DNA from: Aliiglaciecola sp041538045
Lineage (GTDB): Bacteria > Pseudomonadota > Gammaproteobacteria > Enterobacterales > Alteromonadaceae
Direction of reading: 5' to 3'
Length of the DNA: 64,000 bases
Assembly: GCF_041538045.1 (NCBI RefSeq)
Contig: NZ_JBGOSE010000013.1
Span: forward strand, 36,846-100,845
Position 1 is the stretch's first letter, and each line of letters begins with the position of its first letter. The position numbers were made by a program, and so were the translations under genes. Below, piece by piece: positions 29,728 to 39,049 of this stretch. The notes under the pieces are model-generated. The model was not told where the DNA came from and made no database searches. It was given only the letters and a program-made list of their open reading frames with translations.

Positions 29728-30072
29728 TTAAACACTAAATGAAGAACCACACCCGCAAGTCGTTGTTGCATTAGGGTTGTTCACCAAAAAGCGAGAACCT
29801 TCAAGGCCTTCAACGTAATCGACTGTTCCGCCTACCAAATACTGTAAACTCATAGGATCAACTACTAATGTGACTTCGTTTTTATCGATAGTCATATCGC
29901 CTTCATTCACTTTTTCATCAAATGTAAAACCGTATTGAAAGCCAGAGCAACCTCCTCCAGTTACATAGACTCGTAGTTTTAGGTTTGGATTTTCTTCCTC
30001 TTCTATTAAAGTACGAACCTTTACGGAAGCGGCTTCAGAAAATTCAATTGGCACCGCCATTTCTACCGACAT
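29728..30072 (-). CDS. erpA: Iron-sulfur cluster insertion protein ErpA
   Basis: A-type carrier that delivers Fe-S clusters to target proteins such as IspG and IspH. The 114-residue sequence carries the three cluster cysteines: GGGCSGFQYGF near residue 42 and CGCGSSFSV at the end. It is very close to the well-known enterobacterial ErpA over its whole length (NPNLKLRVYVTGGGCSGF, VVDPMSLQYLVGG, GLEGSRF). The start has AGAGGT six bases upstream. A DUF6776-like gene lies 78 bases upstream on the same strand. Confidence 0.97.
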   Translation of the reverse strand: MSVEMAVPIEFSEAASVKVRTLIEEEENPNLKLRVYVTGGGCSGFQYGFTFDEKVNEGDMTIDKNEVTLVVDPMSLQYLVGGTVDYVEGLEGSRFLVNNPNATTTCGCGSSFSV

Positions 30073-30150
30073 ATATTACCTCTACCTTTACTAACAGGGG
30101 AAATACCCTATTTATGGACCAATTATCTAATACCTGAGTAATCTAATCAA

Positions 30151-30867
30151 CTATTCTGTGCTGGTTTGTGTATTTTCAATCTTCCAATCAAAGGTTTTTT
30201 CCAATTTGCCCCGCTTTCGTTTGAATTGGAAAACTTCGGTTTTTACTAAGATCTTTTCCGGTGAAAAATTGTTTGGCAGAATCAACTCGCCGCGAATTGT
30301 TTGAAAATACTTGAAACTAAAGCTTAACTTGGAAGGCTCATCAGTGACTAGGTCAGACAAATTATATTGCTTAGGCTTACCGTTTTCACTACCCATAATT
30401 GTGACGTCAATAGAGCCTTTCACCACATTTTTAATTTTGTTTTGTTGCATCAACACCAATTCGAACCAGTAAGCTCGGTCACTTATTGATTTCTTAACCT
30501 CGAAAGCTTCAATTACAAAACCATCTTGTTCCAATTCTGGGGCCATGACTCTTTGATAGAATTGAATTTCTTCTTTTAGTTTCGCTTCTTTGGCTAGTCC
30601 TTGCTCAAGGCTAAGCTGTGATTTTTTCACCGCCTCTCTTTGCACTTCCAATTCCACGCCAAGTATATTTAACTGCTTAGTTAAACGTTGGTTATCCTGT
30701 GATAAGTTTTCTATTGTGTGCTCAAGGGTGCTGATTTTTGCCTTTTGACTGTCATAGTGAGAATTGCCATAGGTAAATGCAAAATAAGCGGTACAAATAA
30801 ATAAGATCACTAAAACTGAATAGAATTTAAATGCACTCCAGGTTTTACGAATTTCATCAGGTATCAC
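30151..30867 (-). CDS. DUF6776-like protein: membrane anchor plus coiled coil
   Basis: A 238-residue bitopic membrane protein. One membrane helix (FYSVLVILFICTAYFAFTYG, about residues 15-34) is followed by a long coiled coil (about residues 40-105, rich in Leu, Glu, Lys and Gln heptads) and a beta-rich C-terminal domain that ends in positively charged strands. The layout fits the family called DUF6776, for which I know no function. It lies upstream of erpA on the same strand, the usual neighbour in related gammaproteobacteria as far as I recall. Confidence 0.7.
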   Translation of the reverse strand: MIPDEIRKTWSAFKFYSVLVILFICTAYFAFTYGNSHYDSQKAKISTLEHTIENLSQDNQRLTKQLNILGVELEVQREAVKKSQLSLEQGLAKEAKLKEEIQFYQRVMAPELEQDGFVIEAFEVKKSISDRAYWFELVLMQQNKIKNVVKGSIDVTIMGSENGKPKQYNLSDLVTDEPSKLSFSFKYFQTIRGELILPNNFSPEKILVKTEVFQFKRKRGKLEKTFDWKIENTQTSTE

Positions 30868-31000
30868 AAGGTATTTTTCCTAAAATAATTTTATCATTGT
30901 TTACAAGCACTTGTGGTAAGCTAATTTTAGCCTAAGGGTGCATCTTAAAATGAATACCAAACACCATTATTACCCATTGAAAGTATAAGCCCAACACATA

Positions 31001-32677
31001 ATGACATTAAAATCTTTCAGACAGGAATTAGCAAATCCTCGCACATCAATTCAACTATGTATATTGGGCATAGTGGGCGGGATGAGTGCTGCGTCATTAA
31101 TCATTTTATTTCGGCTCTGTGTTGAGTGGTTACAGTTAAGTTTTTTAGACGAATTAAACCGTTTCTCTGATCTAAATCCTTACCTACGCTTTGCTTTACC
31201 GATTGGCGGTGCGCTGCTAATAATCTTATTTGCCTTTTTAACTGGCTTTAAGCACTACCGAATGGGCATCCCCTTTGTAATCCATCGACTCAAGCAGCGC
31301 TACGGACATATCCCCTTTCGCACAACCATTAATCAATTTTTCGGCGGCATGATTGCTTTAGCCAGTGGGTTTGTTGTTGGTCGAGAAGGTCCTTCTGTGC
31401 ACTTAGGCGCCGCAGGCAGTAGTTTTATCGGACACGGCTTGAAACTACCCTACAATAGTATTCGTATTTTATCCGGTTGCGGTATCGCTGCTGGAATTTC
31501 CGCATCTTTTAACACACCTTTTGCCGCCGTTATTTTTGTAATGGAGGTAGTATTAAGAGAATACCGTATCCATTTATTTATACCGGTAATGTTAGCCGCA
31601 GCATGCGGTTCACTGATGACCCGGGTGGTATTTGGGCAAGTTCACGAGTTATCTTTTTTATCTTTTCAATATATTAACCACTGGCATTACCCCTATTTAA
31701 TTATTTTAGGAATTTCTCTAGGCTGTCTGGCCACCATATTCAATAACCAATTGATGAACGTGATTCGCCTGTTTAGACCTGTAAAAATGATATGGCGGAT
31801 CTTGATAGCAGCGGTTATCACAGCAATATTTGGCTATTTTTTGCCTGAGTCCCTAAGTGCAAGTTTAGACACTACCCACTCCTTCGTAAGCGGTGAAACC
31901 ACAAGCATGCTAGTGGCTATTTTAGTCGCCAAATTTATACTCGCATTGGTGGCCATTGGCTTAGGTGTCCCTGGCGGGCTGATTGGTCCAGTTTATGTGA
32001 TTGGCATGCTTGCTGGAGCAGTGTTTGCCATTCCATTGGGCTTCGTTTTATCAGAAAATATTGATTACAATAATAGCTTTGCGCTACTTGGTATCGCGGG
32101 CATGTTAACCGCTGTTCTGCACGCACCACTTGCAGCCTTATCTTCGATTATGGAATTGGCTTACAATGCAGATATCATTTTACCCGCGATGTTGGTCATT
32201 GTGCCTGCCTATGTAACCTCTACGCAACTATTCGGAAACCGTTCAATATTTATCCGCCAGTTAGAATATCAAAAATTGCCATATAGTATTTCCCCCATCA
32301 GGGAAGCGTTACAGAAAACCGGTGTATTGGCAGTAATGGATACTGAATATAAATTATTTATCGATGCACCAGACAAGCACATAATGGAGTTCTTAGACAC
32401 CTCTCCTAATCATCCAGTGGTGCTGCGTTCTTCGTTCGAAATTGATGTGCAGTATTCATTGGTACAATACGAATTAAGTTTAAACCACAATAGTGCTCCA
32501 TTAGCGTATTTCGATATGGAAGGCGTTCCAAGTCAATCGACGTTGGCGGAAGTGTACGAAATATTACAAGTTAGTCGAGATGGTGCAGTGTATGTCTACG
32601 AGACGACTCCCTCGAGTATTGTCGGAGTAATTACCTGGAACAGCCTGCGTACATATTTACATCAGGAAAAGTTCTAA
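31001..32677 (+). CDS. ClC-family chloride channel or antiporter
   Basis: A 558-residue membrane protein with about ten or more hydrophobic segments. The ClC signatures are clear: GREGPSVHLGAAGSSF (about residues 128-143) contains the gating glutamate, and GVPGGLIGPVYVIGMLAGA the second GxFxP-type motif. The selectivity serine and Cl-/H+ exchange residues cannot be fixed by eye. About 140 residues follow the membrane part and appear to hold a CBS-like regulatory region (YIYETTPSS... GVITWNSLRTYL type ending). A small membrane-protein gene, hemJ, follows after 20 bases. Confidence 0.93.
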   Translation: MTLKSFRQELANPRTSIQLCILGIVGGMSAASLIILFRLCVEWLQLSFLDELNRFSDLNPYLRFALPIGGALLIILFAFLTGFKHYRMGIPFVIHRLKQRYGHIPFRTTINQFFGGMIALASGFVVGREGPSVHLGAAGSSFIGHGLKLPYNSIRILSGCGIAAGISASFNTPFAAVIFVMEVVLREYRIHLFIPVMLAAACGSLMTRVVFGQVHELSFLSFQYINHWHYPYLIILGISLGCLATIFNNQLMNVIRLFRPVKMIWRILIAAVITAIFGYFLPESLSASLDTTHSFVSGETTSMLVAILVAKFILALVAIGLGVPGGLIGPVYVIGMLAGAVFAIPLGFVLSENIDYNNSFALLGIAGMLTAVLHAPLAALSSIMELAYNADIILPAMLVIVPAYVTSTQLFGNRSIFIRQLEYQKLPYSISPIREALQKTGVLAVMDTEYKLFIDAPDKHIMEFLDTSPNHPVVLRSSFEIDVQYSLVQYELSLNHNSAPLAYFDMEGVPSQSTLAEVYEILQVSRDGAVYVYETTPSSIVGVITWNSLRTYLHQEKF

Positions 32678-32697
32678 CAAGTTTAAGAAGGCCTAAG

Positions 32698-33126
32698 ATG
32701 TTATTTTTTTGGATAAAAGCGTTACACATTTTTTTTATGATTGCTTGGATGGCTGGGATTTTCTATTTACCTAGGTTATTCGTATATCATGCACAAACTA
32801 ACAACCAAGACGTGCGCGATCAATTTAAAATCATGGAACGAAGGCTATGGTTTTTTGTTACCCCTTTTGCGGTGCTAACCCTGATTTTTGGCGTTATTTT
32901 AATTTATATGCATGGTGCAGAATGGTTTGCCGTTTCTAAGTGGTTGCACGTTAAATTGACGTTAGTCATATTCATTTATGGATATCATGGGTATCTCTAT
33001 TTACAGTTGAAAAAATTTGCCAAGGATATTATCCCTCACTCATCACGTTTTTATCGGTTTTTAAATGAGACTCCAGTGTTGGTGTTATTTGCCATAGTGG
33101 CTTTGGCCGTGCTAAAAGCATTCTAA
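32698..33126 (+). CDS. hemJ: Protoporphyrinogen oxidase HemJ
   Basis: Oxidises protoporphyrinogen IX to protoporphyrin IX in haem synthesis when HemG or HemY is absent. The 142-residue protein has four membrane helices. It carries the conserved His in ALHIFFMIAWMAGIFYLPRLFVYH (about residue 10), the Arg-rich MERRLW loop and a central KWLHVKL segment with the second conserved His. The length and motif positions are those of HemJ. It lies 20 bases behind the ClC gene, so they may be cotranscribed. Confidence 0.93.
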   Translation: MLFFWIKALHIFFMIAWMAGIFYLPRLFVYHAQTNNQDVRDQFKIMERRLWFFVTPFAVLTLIFGVILIYMHGAEWFAVSKWLHVKLTLVIFIYGYHGYLYLQLKKFAKDIIPHSSRFYRFLNETPVLVLFAIVALAVLKAF

Positions 33127-33223
33127 TATTGGGGAAATGTAAACTATCGATTATATTTGCTTTACGCTGTTTCATTAGCCAATATATAGACAGTTAGTAA
33201 TAAAGGATTGGAATAAAGACAAA

Positions 33224-33406
33224 ATGGATGTCAGCAATCGGCAGCTCACTATGCTTTTAAATAAAACGGATTCTGCGTTTAAGTTACTTCGTGATAACCC
33301 TGATTCGGTTGAATATAACAATGCTTACGAAGAAGCTAAACAAGAACTCGACTATTACCTTCACAACATCCGCGACTCACTAAAGAAAAAATACAAAGAC
33401 TTTTAA
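33224..33406 (+). CDS. Small conserved-looking hypothetical protein
   Basis: A 60-residue acidic, helical protein (MDVSNRQLTMLLNKTDSAFK...ELDYYLHNIRDSLKKKY) with no signal peptide or membrane segment. A purine-rich GGAATAAAGAC precedes the start. The amphipathic helical pattern suggests a real small protein, but I do not recognise a family and propose no function. Confidence 0.55.
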   Translation: MDVSNRQLTMLLNKTDSAFKLLRDNPDSVEYNNAYEEAKQELDYYLHNIRDSLKKKYKDF

Positions 33407-33535
33407 CCTCCTCACTGACTCAATTTCACCACTAATTAGCGACTTAATCCCTGTCGTATAGGGTTTACGAATATATCCCTATAACAAAATACTATGTATT
33501 TTTAATTTACAAACTCCAGTGTCAACTTCTACAAT

Positions 33536-33570
33536 GTTAACCGTGTTAACACTTTATTAACACGGTTAAC
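33536..33570. promoter_or_regulatory. Perfect 14-bp palindrome upstream of the S9 peptidase gene
   Basis: GTTAACCGTGTTAA (33536-33549) is exactly complementary to TTAACACGGTTAAC (33557-33570) across a 7-base loop. The arms also contain internal TTAAC repeats. It ends about 50 bases before the probable start of the peptidase gene. It could be an operator for a dimeric or tetrameric regulator, or an RNA hairpin in the leader; GTTTTA after it makes a weak terminator possible. Confidence 0.6.
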
Positions 33571-33621
33571 GTTTTAGTGCTTAGTTTTAAGCCTCAAACT
33601 AATAGTAGTCATGGAGTGAAT

Positions 33622-35655
33622 TTGAAACAGTTGGTTTTTTTGTTTGTTATTTTATCTTGCGCATTCCCTGTATGCGCAAAAAGCCCGTTGTCATTAGAAG
33701 ACTTAAACCAGATACGTAAAGTGAAGACAGTGGCGTTTTCCCCCGATGGGCGTTTGACGGCGATCACTCTAAATTTGCCGGATGACAGCTATGATGGTAT
33801 TGATTTAGTCAGTTTAAGAGAGCTTTATGTGGTTTCTAAAAGAGGAAGAATCTCACCTGTAATATCAGGTGGCAGACAATTAGGTCATGTAAAGTGGAAT
33901 AAAGATAGTGATGCTTTGTATTTCTTAGCAAAAATGCAAGATGATAAGACCGTATCCTTATACAGTATTGCTATAGGTGACGATGAGCCTGTAAAAATTT
34001 ATGCCGGTGAAACCGATATTAAAGGGTTTGATATAAACCAAGATAATGATGTGGCACTTGTCTGGGGATACCCGTCTGAAGATAAACAGCAAAAGCAGTT
34101 AAGCAATGCAGGATTCAACGCAAACGTATTTGGTGAGTCTGCTAAAAACGCTTCTTTATGGCGAGTGGGCTTACTCAATCAAAACAAAAATGCTCAGTTA
34201 CTTTACAACCAAAGTCACGTTCTGAGTGCAAAATGGGTCCCTCAAACTGAACAAATATTATTACATCACTCCCCTAGTCCGTTTGCTGATGACGTAGTAA
34301 TGGAGAGCGCAATTTCAGTATTGAAACCAAATGGTCAAATTCAGATTACCAATCTCCATCGCGGCAAGGTGGGCGGAATTAGTGTCTCTCCAAATGGAAG
34401 CCACTATGCATTTATTGGCGCAGAAGATCAGTCTGACCCCTCAGAGGGTCGGCTTTGGTTAAGCCAAATATCATCTCCTAACCCTGTAAATATACTGCCT
34501 AATTTTGAAGGACACGTCACTGCAATTAATTGGTTTAATCCAACAACTATAGGTTTTATTGGGGCTCAAAACCTAAGCACTTTTATTGCCAACAAAGACA
34601 TCGAGGATCTGAAGAAGTCATATAGAGTAAGAGTGAAACACGAAGGTAAAATTAGTGCCTTAAGTGTTGATAGCAAAGGATACAATATTGCCTATTTAGC
34701 CGACTCTCCAGAGCATCCAGACGAGCTATTTATTAAGACCAAACATAGCAATAAAAGAATGACAAATTCGAATATTTGGCTGAAAGATAGGGCATTGCCA
34801 AAACAGACTGAAGTCTATTACACGGCTAGAGATGGCACCATTATCGATGGAATTTTAGTTGCTCCATTAGATGATTCTGGACCGAAATCATCGGCCATTA
34901 TTTTCGTACATGGTGGTCCAGAGGCGCATTTTTCTTTGGGATGGAATAATAGTTATTCCTACCCTGTCGCTTATGCAGCAAGCAAAGGATTTTATAGTTT
35001 TTTGCCTAACTACAGAGGGTCAACGGGAAAAGGCGTTGCTTTTACTAAGTTGGGTCAAAGTGACTATGCTGGAGCTGAATTTGACGACCTATTAGATGCT
35101 CGAAACTTTTTAATCGAAGAATATGATGTTGATCCTTTGCGCGTAGGCATAACAGGCACATCTTACGGTGGCTACGCTGCGGCTTGGGCAGCAACCAAAC
35201 AGCATGATTATTTTGCCGCTAGTGTTTCAGGAATGGGGGTATCCAATCAAATTTCAAAATTTGGTACGACCGATATTCCAACAGAAATGCTTAAACTACA
35301 CGCTTTAGTTGCACCTTGGGAAGACTGGACATGGTATTTAGAACGAAGTCCAATTTATCATACTAAAAATGCAACAACGCCTCTTTTGTTATTACATGGA
35401 AGTGAAGATACAAGAGTTTCCCCGAGTCAATCAAAAGAGCTTTATCGCTATTTCAAGTCAAATGCAAATGCCCCAGTAAGGCTTGTTTTGTACCCTAATG
35501 AAGCCCATGGATTGGCGTTGGCACCTGCAAAATTAGACTACAGCATGCGATTGATGCGGTGGATGGAGCACTTTATTGTTCAGCAGAATAAATCAAAGCC
35601 AAACAAACAACTCCCCCATTATAACTTGCCTGAAGCTGAGCTAAGTAGCGAGTGA
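33622..35655 (+). CDS. S9-family prolyl oligopeptidase-like peptidase, exported
   Basis: A protein of about 677 residues. I choose the TTG at 33622 because GGAG lies 5 bases upstream and it places a signal peptide (LKQLVFLFVILSCAFPVCA) at the N-terminus; an in-frame GTG at 33577 lacks support. A WD/beta-propeller region with Tol-type repeats (VAFSPDGR, ISVSPNG) fills the first 400 residues. The C-terminal alpha/beta hydrolase has the nucleophile elbow GTSYGGY, an Asp in LLHGSEDTRVSP and the catalytic His in NEAHGLAL. It should cleave short peptides in the periplasm or outside the cell. Confidence 0.9.
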   Translation: MKQLVFLFVILSCAFPVCAKSPLSLEDLNQIRKVKTVAFSPDGRLTAITLNLPDDSYDGIDLVSLRELYVVSKRGRISPVISGGRQLGHVKWNKDSDALYFLAKMQDDKTVSLYSIAIGDDEPVKIYAGETDIKGFDINQDNDVALVWGYPSEDKQQKQLSNAGFNANVFGESAKNASLWRVGLLNQNKNAQLLYNQSHVLSAKWVPQTEQILLHHSPSPFADDVVMESAISVLKPNGQIQITNLHRGKVGGISVSPNGSHYAFIGAEDQSDPSEGRLWLSQISSPNPVNILPNFEGHVTAINWFNPTTIGFIGAQNLSTFIANKDIEDLKKSYRVRVKHEGKISALSVDSKGYNIAYLADSPEHPDELFIKTKHSNKRMTNSNIWLKDRALPKQTEVYYTARDGTIIDGILVAPLDDSGPKSSAIIFVHGGPEAHFSLGWNNSYSYPVAYAASKGFYSFLPNYRGSTGKGVAFTKLGQSDYAGAEFDDLLDARNFLIEEYDVDPLRVGITGTSYGGYAAAWAATKQHDYFAASVSGMGVSNQISKFGTTDIPTEMLKLHALVAPWEDWTWYLERSPIYHTKNATTPLLLLHGSEDTRVSPSQSKELYRYFKSNANAPVRLVLYPNEAHGLALAPAKLDYSMRLMRWMEHFIVQQNKSKPNKQLPHYNLPEAELSSE

Positions 35656-35792
35656 ACTAAATACAAATCCTTTTCTAAGGTCGCATTGTAATTACCCTAC
35701 TTGGATTCAGCTGGGTGAAAGTTACTTCATGTATTTGGTTTTTCTAGCATCCACATAATGTTATGATGCTGGGCTACCTAACGAAATTCGGC

Positions 35793-35811
35793 ATTCTGAA
35801 CAAGTCAGAAT
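35793..35811 (+). repeat. Small hairpin in the folE 5' region
   Basis: ATTCTGA pairs with TCAGAAT around ACAAG, 23 bases before the folE start codon. A second, longer-looped AGCATC/GATGCT pair lies just upstream. Their role, if any, is unknown. Confidence 0.35.
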
Positions 35812-35834
35812 AATGCAAACGAGACCACGAATAG

Positions 35835-36389
35835 ATGTCACAAGAACTACAAGACCATTATGCAAGCATCCTCCAACTTTTAGGAGAAGACACTGCCAGA
35901 GAAGGTTTGATTGATACTCCCAAAAGAGCGGCGAAAGCTATGCAGTTCTTAACCGATGGCTATGAAAAAGATATTCATGGCGTGGTAAACGGAGCCATTT
36001 TCGAAGCCGATACAGACGAAATGGTCATCATCCAAGACATCGAATACTACTCGTTGTGCGAACACCACGTGCTACCGTTTATCGGACGCTGTCACATTGC
36101 CTATTTACCAGATGGTAAAGTTCTTGGGTTATCGAAGTTTGCGCGAATTGTAGATATGTTTGCTCGTAGGTTACAGATACAAGAAGGATTGACCAAACAA
36201 ATTGCTGATGCAGTTTTGGAAGTTACCGGTGCTAAAGGTGTGGGTGTTGTCATGGAAGGTAAGCACATGTGCATGATGATGCGTGGCGTGCAAAAGCAAA
36301 ACTCATCAATGATTACCTCAGTCATGCTAGGTTCATTTAGAACCTCCCAAGCCACTAGAAACGAATTTTTGCGCTTAATCGGCAAATAA
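35835..36389 (+). CDS. folE: GTP cyclohydrolase I
   Basis: Converts GTP to dihydroneopterin triphosphate, the first step of folate synthesis. The 184-residue protein has the zinc site and catalytic motif YYSLCEHHVLPFIG (Cys and His, about residues 74-87), and the third zinc cysteine in GKHMCMMMRG near residue 145. SKFARIVDMFARRLQIQEGLT is the conserved pterin-binding stretch. It is a single gene, convergent with ntrC and separated from it by a terminator. Confidence 0.97.
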   Translation: MSQELQDHYASILQLLGEDTAREGLIDTPKRAAKAMQFLTDGYEKDIHGVVNGAIFEADTDEMVIIQDIEYYSLCEHHVLPFIGRCHIAYLPDGKVLGLSKFARIVDMFARRLQIQEGLTKQIADAVLEVTGAKGVGVVMEGKHMCMMMRGVQKQNSSMITSVMLGSFRTSQATRNEFLRLIGK

Positions 36390-36418
36390 GTGTGCTTTAT
36401 CTGGTCTAGTTTACTCGA

Positions 36419-36450
36419 TAAAAAAGGCGCTTTTTGAAAGCGCGTTTTTT
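36419..36450. terminator. Bidirectional intrinsic terminator between folE and ntrC
   Basis: GCGCTTT pairs with AAAGCGC around a TTG loop, with an A-run on the left and six T on the right, so it can end both converging transcripts. Confidence 0.85.
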
Positions 36451-36474
36451 AGCTTTTGACGAAAACTGTCGAAG

Positions 36475-37881
36475 TTAAAGATCTAGTTCTTTTAACTTAC
36501 GCGTTAAGGTGTTTCTGCCCCAACCAAGTTTTTTGGCGGCATCTTGTTTATGCCCATTGGTATATTGCAATGCTCTTTCTAGCATAATTTTTTCAAATTC
36601 ATGGATGGCTTCATCTAAGATATTCTGACGACCCGAATGCAGTTGTTTATCAGCCCAACTAGCAAGTAATGTTTTCCAATCGCCTTCATGGTTGGCTGAT
36701 TGGCTGTTTACAGGCTGGGTGTTAATTTCTGGTGGTAAATCATTGATTAAGATTTCTTGTCCACTGGCCATTACGGTTAACCAGCGGCACATATTTTCCA
36801 ATTGTCTTACGTTACCAGGCCAGGATAACTGCGAAAGTACATTAGCTGCTTCTTTGCTCAGAGATTTTGCATCAACTTCTAACTCTTTCGCCGCACTGTT
36901 AAGGAAATGCCTAGCCAACAAAGGAATATCTTCACGACGTTGCGCTAAAGTTGGAATGTGAATTTTAATCACATTCAAACGGTGATAGAGATCTTCTCGA
37001 AATTTTCCATCAACAACTCGTTGTTCTAAGTTTTGATGGGTTGCGGCAATAATCCTAACATTAACACTTACCGGATTGTGACCACCTACTCGGTAGAACT
37101 GCCCATCTGCTAACACGCGCAATAGTCGTGTTTGCACATCCAGAGGCATATCACCTATTTCATCTAAAAATAGTGTGCCTCCATCTGCTTGTTCAAACCT
37201 ACCTTGCCGAGCAGATTGCGCGCCGGTAAAAGCCCCCTTTTCATGGCCAAACAATTCAGACTCGATGAGATCAGCGGGAATGGCCGCCATATTCAGGGCG
37301 ATAAAGGTATTCGTTTTGCGGGGACTATGACGGTGCAATGCTTGAGCGACTAACTCTTTACCAGTACCTGATTGCCCATTGATTAACACACTAATACTAG
37401 AGCGTGATAAGCGACCAATGGCACGAAACACTTCTTGCATTGCCGGAGCTTCGCCAATGATTTCGGTATCTTTCGCCTCAGGTTCTGCCTGTCTTTGTGA
37501 ATTTTGTTCCCTTGAGTGTGCTAATGCGCGCTGTACTAAGTTTACCGCCTCATCAATATCGAAAGGTTTAGGTAAATACTCAAAAGCGCCACTTTGATAG
37601 GCATTTACCGCACTATCTAAGTCGGAGTGGGCCGTCATAATAATCACTGGAATATCAGGAAAGTGGCGATGTACTTCTTGCAGTAAAGTCATTCCATCCA
37701 TTTGTGGCATTTTAATATCAGAAACGATGACTTCTGGTTGTTGACCAGAATGTAATTGCAAAAGTAAATCTTCTGGATTCTCAAAACTAAAACAAGGAAT
37801 TTGCGCCGACTGCAACGCTTTTTGTAATACCCAACGAATCGAGCTATCGTCATCTACGACCCATACTGGTTCAGCGTTCAT
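36475..37881 (-). CDS. ntrC: Nitrogen regulation response regulator NtrC
   Basis: A sigma-54 activator of nitrogen-limitation genes. It has a receiver domain with the phospho-acceptor Asp in VSDIKMPQMDG (about residue 54), then an AAA+ domain with Walker A GQSGTGKE (about 168), the sigma-54 contact loop GAFTGAQ and Walker B GGTLFLDEIGDMP. A Fis-type DNA-binding helix-turn-helix closes the C-terminus (QDAAKKLGWGRNTLTRKLKEL). The 468-residue length is standard. Its start overlaps the ntrB stop by one base. Five sigma-54-type elements with NtrC-like sites elsewhere in this window are its likely targets. Confidence 0.97.
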   Translation of the reverse strand: MNAEPVWVVDDDSSIRWVLQKALQSAQIPCFSFENPEDLLLQLHSGQQPEVIVSDIKMPQMDGMTLLQEVHRHFPDIPVIIMTAHSDLDSAVNAYQSGAFEYLPKPFDIDEAVNLVQRALAHSREQNSQRQAEPEAKDTEIIGEAPAMQEVFRAIGRLSRSSISVLINGQSGTGKELVAQALHRHSPRKTNTFIALNMAAIPADLIESELFGHEKGAFTGAQSARQGRFEQADGGTLFLDEIGDMPLDVQTRLLRVLADGQFYRVGGHNPVSVNVRIIAATHQNLEQRVVDGKFREDLYHRLNVIKIHIPTLAQRREDIPLLARHFLNSAAKELEVDAKSLSKEAANVLSQLSWPGNVRQLENMCRWLTVMASGQEILINDLPPEINTQPVNSQSANHEGDWKTLLASWADKQLHSGRQNILDEAIHEFEKIMLERALQYTNGHKQDAAKKLGWGRNTLTRKLKELDL

Positions 37882-38948
37882 TAAATTACGTCCTTTTTAT
37901 CTATCGGTAAATAAATTTTAAATGCGGTATGTCCGGGCCAGCTTTCGACATCAATTTTGCCTTTATGGTGGTCCACCAAAGATTGTGCAATGGATAATCC
38001 TAAGCCTGTGCCATTTGATTTCCCAGTTACCATTGGGTAAAACAGGGTATCTTTAAGCTCTACAGGGATACCTGGTCCATTGTCGATAATTTTAATTTGT
38101 GCGACTAATGGGTACTTTACGCCATGTATTGTAAATCGACGTTTGATTCGGCTTCGAATAATAATCTCGGGCTTTTCAGCACTTCCTTCCAAAGCTTGAA
38201 TACTATTGGTAACAATATTTAAAACCGCTTGTTGCAACATATCTTGGTCTAAATATAGTTCGGGAATACTAGGGTCGTAATCTCGTTCTATGTGAATATT
38301 ATGGGTCGCGTCCAGCTTTACTAAAGTGCGAATTTTCTCTAAAACTTTATGTATGTTGACCCAATCAAAATTCGGTAAAGAATTCGGCCCTAACAACCTA
38401 TCGACTAAATTTCGCAATCTATCCGATTGGCCAATAATAACTTGGGTAAACTCTTTTAAATCTGGGCTATGCAGCTCTTTTTCGAGCAATTGTGCAGCGC
38501 CACGGACTCCGCCAAGTGGATTTTTAATCTCATGGGCCAAGCCTCGAATCAGCTCTCTAGCAGCTTGGAGTTGAGCCCACTGCTGACTTTCTTGACTAAT
38601 TCGTTTTTGCTGCTCTATCACTTTAATTTCAAGCAATAGAGCAGGATTTTGTTCAAATTCAACTGATGTAACTGTCACATCAGTTAATACGTGTCGACCA
38701 TCGGCAAAAGCAAATAAAACTTCGCCATCAGAAAACCCTTGTTCTCGTTCGATTGCATCTTCTAAGCGAGCAAAAGTTAAGCTGGAATGAGATACAAATT
38801 GAGTCAACGGAAAACCAAGTAATTGATTTTCTCCAAATTCGAGTATCGACTGCGCAGCTAGATTGACGTACCGGATAGATAGGTTTCTATCCAATACAAG
38901 CACGGCCGTAGCTAAGCTTTCCAAAAGGTGTTTATATTGTTCACTCAA
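37881..38948 (-). CDS. ntrB: Nitrogen regulation sensor histidine kinase NtrB
   Basis: Phosphorylates or dephosphorylates NtrC under the control of PII. A PAS domain covers about residues 10-110, the phospho-acceptor His lies in GLAHEIKNPLGGVRGAA near residue 130, and the ATPase domain has the N, G1 and G2 boxes (NIVTNSIQAL, DNGPGIP, GTGLGLSIAQSLV). No ATG start exists: TTG at 38948 has GGTGA 7 bases upstream, while a TTG at 38963 lacks one, so I prefer 38948. A near-perfect NtrC site (38973-38989) lies just upstream. Confidence 0.93.
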   Translation of the reverse strand: MSEQYKHLLESLATAVLVLDRNLSIRYVNLAAQSILEFGENQLLGFPLTQFVSHSSLTFARLEDAIEREQGFSDGEVLFAFADGRHVLTDVTVTSVEFEQNPALLLEIKVIEQQKRISQESQQWAQLQAARELIRGLAHEIKNPLGGVRGAAQLLEKELHSPDLKEFTQVIIGQSDRLRNLVDRLLGPNSLPNFDWVNIHKVLEKIRTLVKLDATHNIHIERDYDPSIPELYLDQDMLQQAVLNIVTNSIQALEGSAEKPEIIIRSRIKRRFTIHGVKYPLVAQIKIIDNGPGIPVELKDTLFYPMVTGKSNGTGLGLSIAQSLVDHHKGKIDVESWPGHTAFKIYLPIDKKDVI

Positions 38949-38972
38949 AGAAATTTCACCCAATTACATTAT

Positions 38973-38989
38973 TGCACCATGTTAGTGCA
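38973..38989. promoter_or_regulatory. NtrC binding site in front of ntrB
   Basis: TGCACCATGTTAGTGCA fits the consensus TGCACY-N5-RGTGCA at all defined positions. It ends 25 bases upstream of the likely ntrB start and lies where a promoter or transcript start would be. This resembles the NtrC sites that repress glnLG in E. coli, so autorepression is the likely role (inference). Confidence 0.8.
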
Positions 38990-39049
38990 CAACATTCACC
39001 CGTTAAAGTCAATGTCAATTAAGAAGCATGCTACAGGCTTCTAAAACGT

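Noticed and set aside
33577..33621. Upstream GTG start for the S9 peptidase
   Set aside because: It has no ribosome site and would put 15 polar residues in front of a clear signal peptide; the TTG at 33622 has GGAG.
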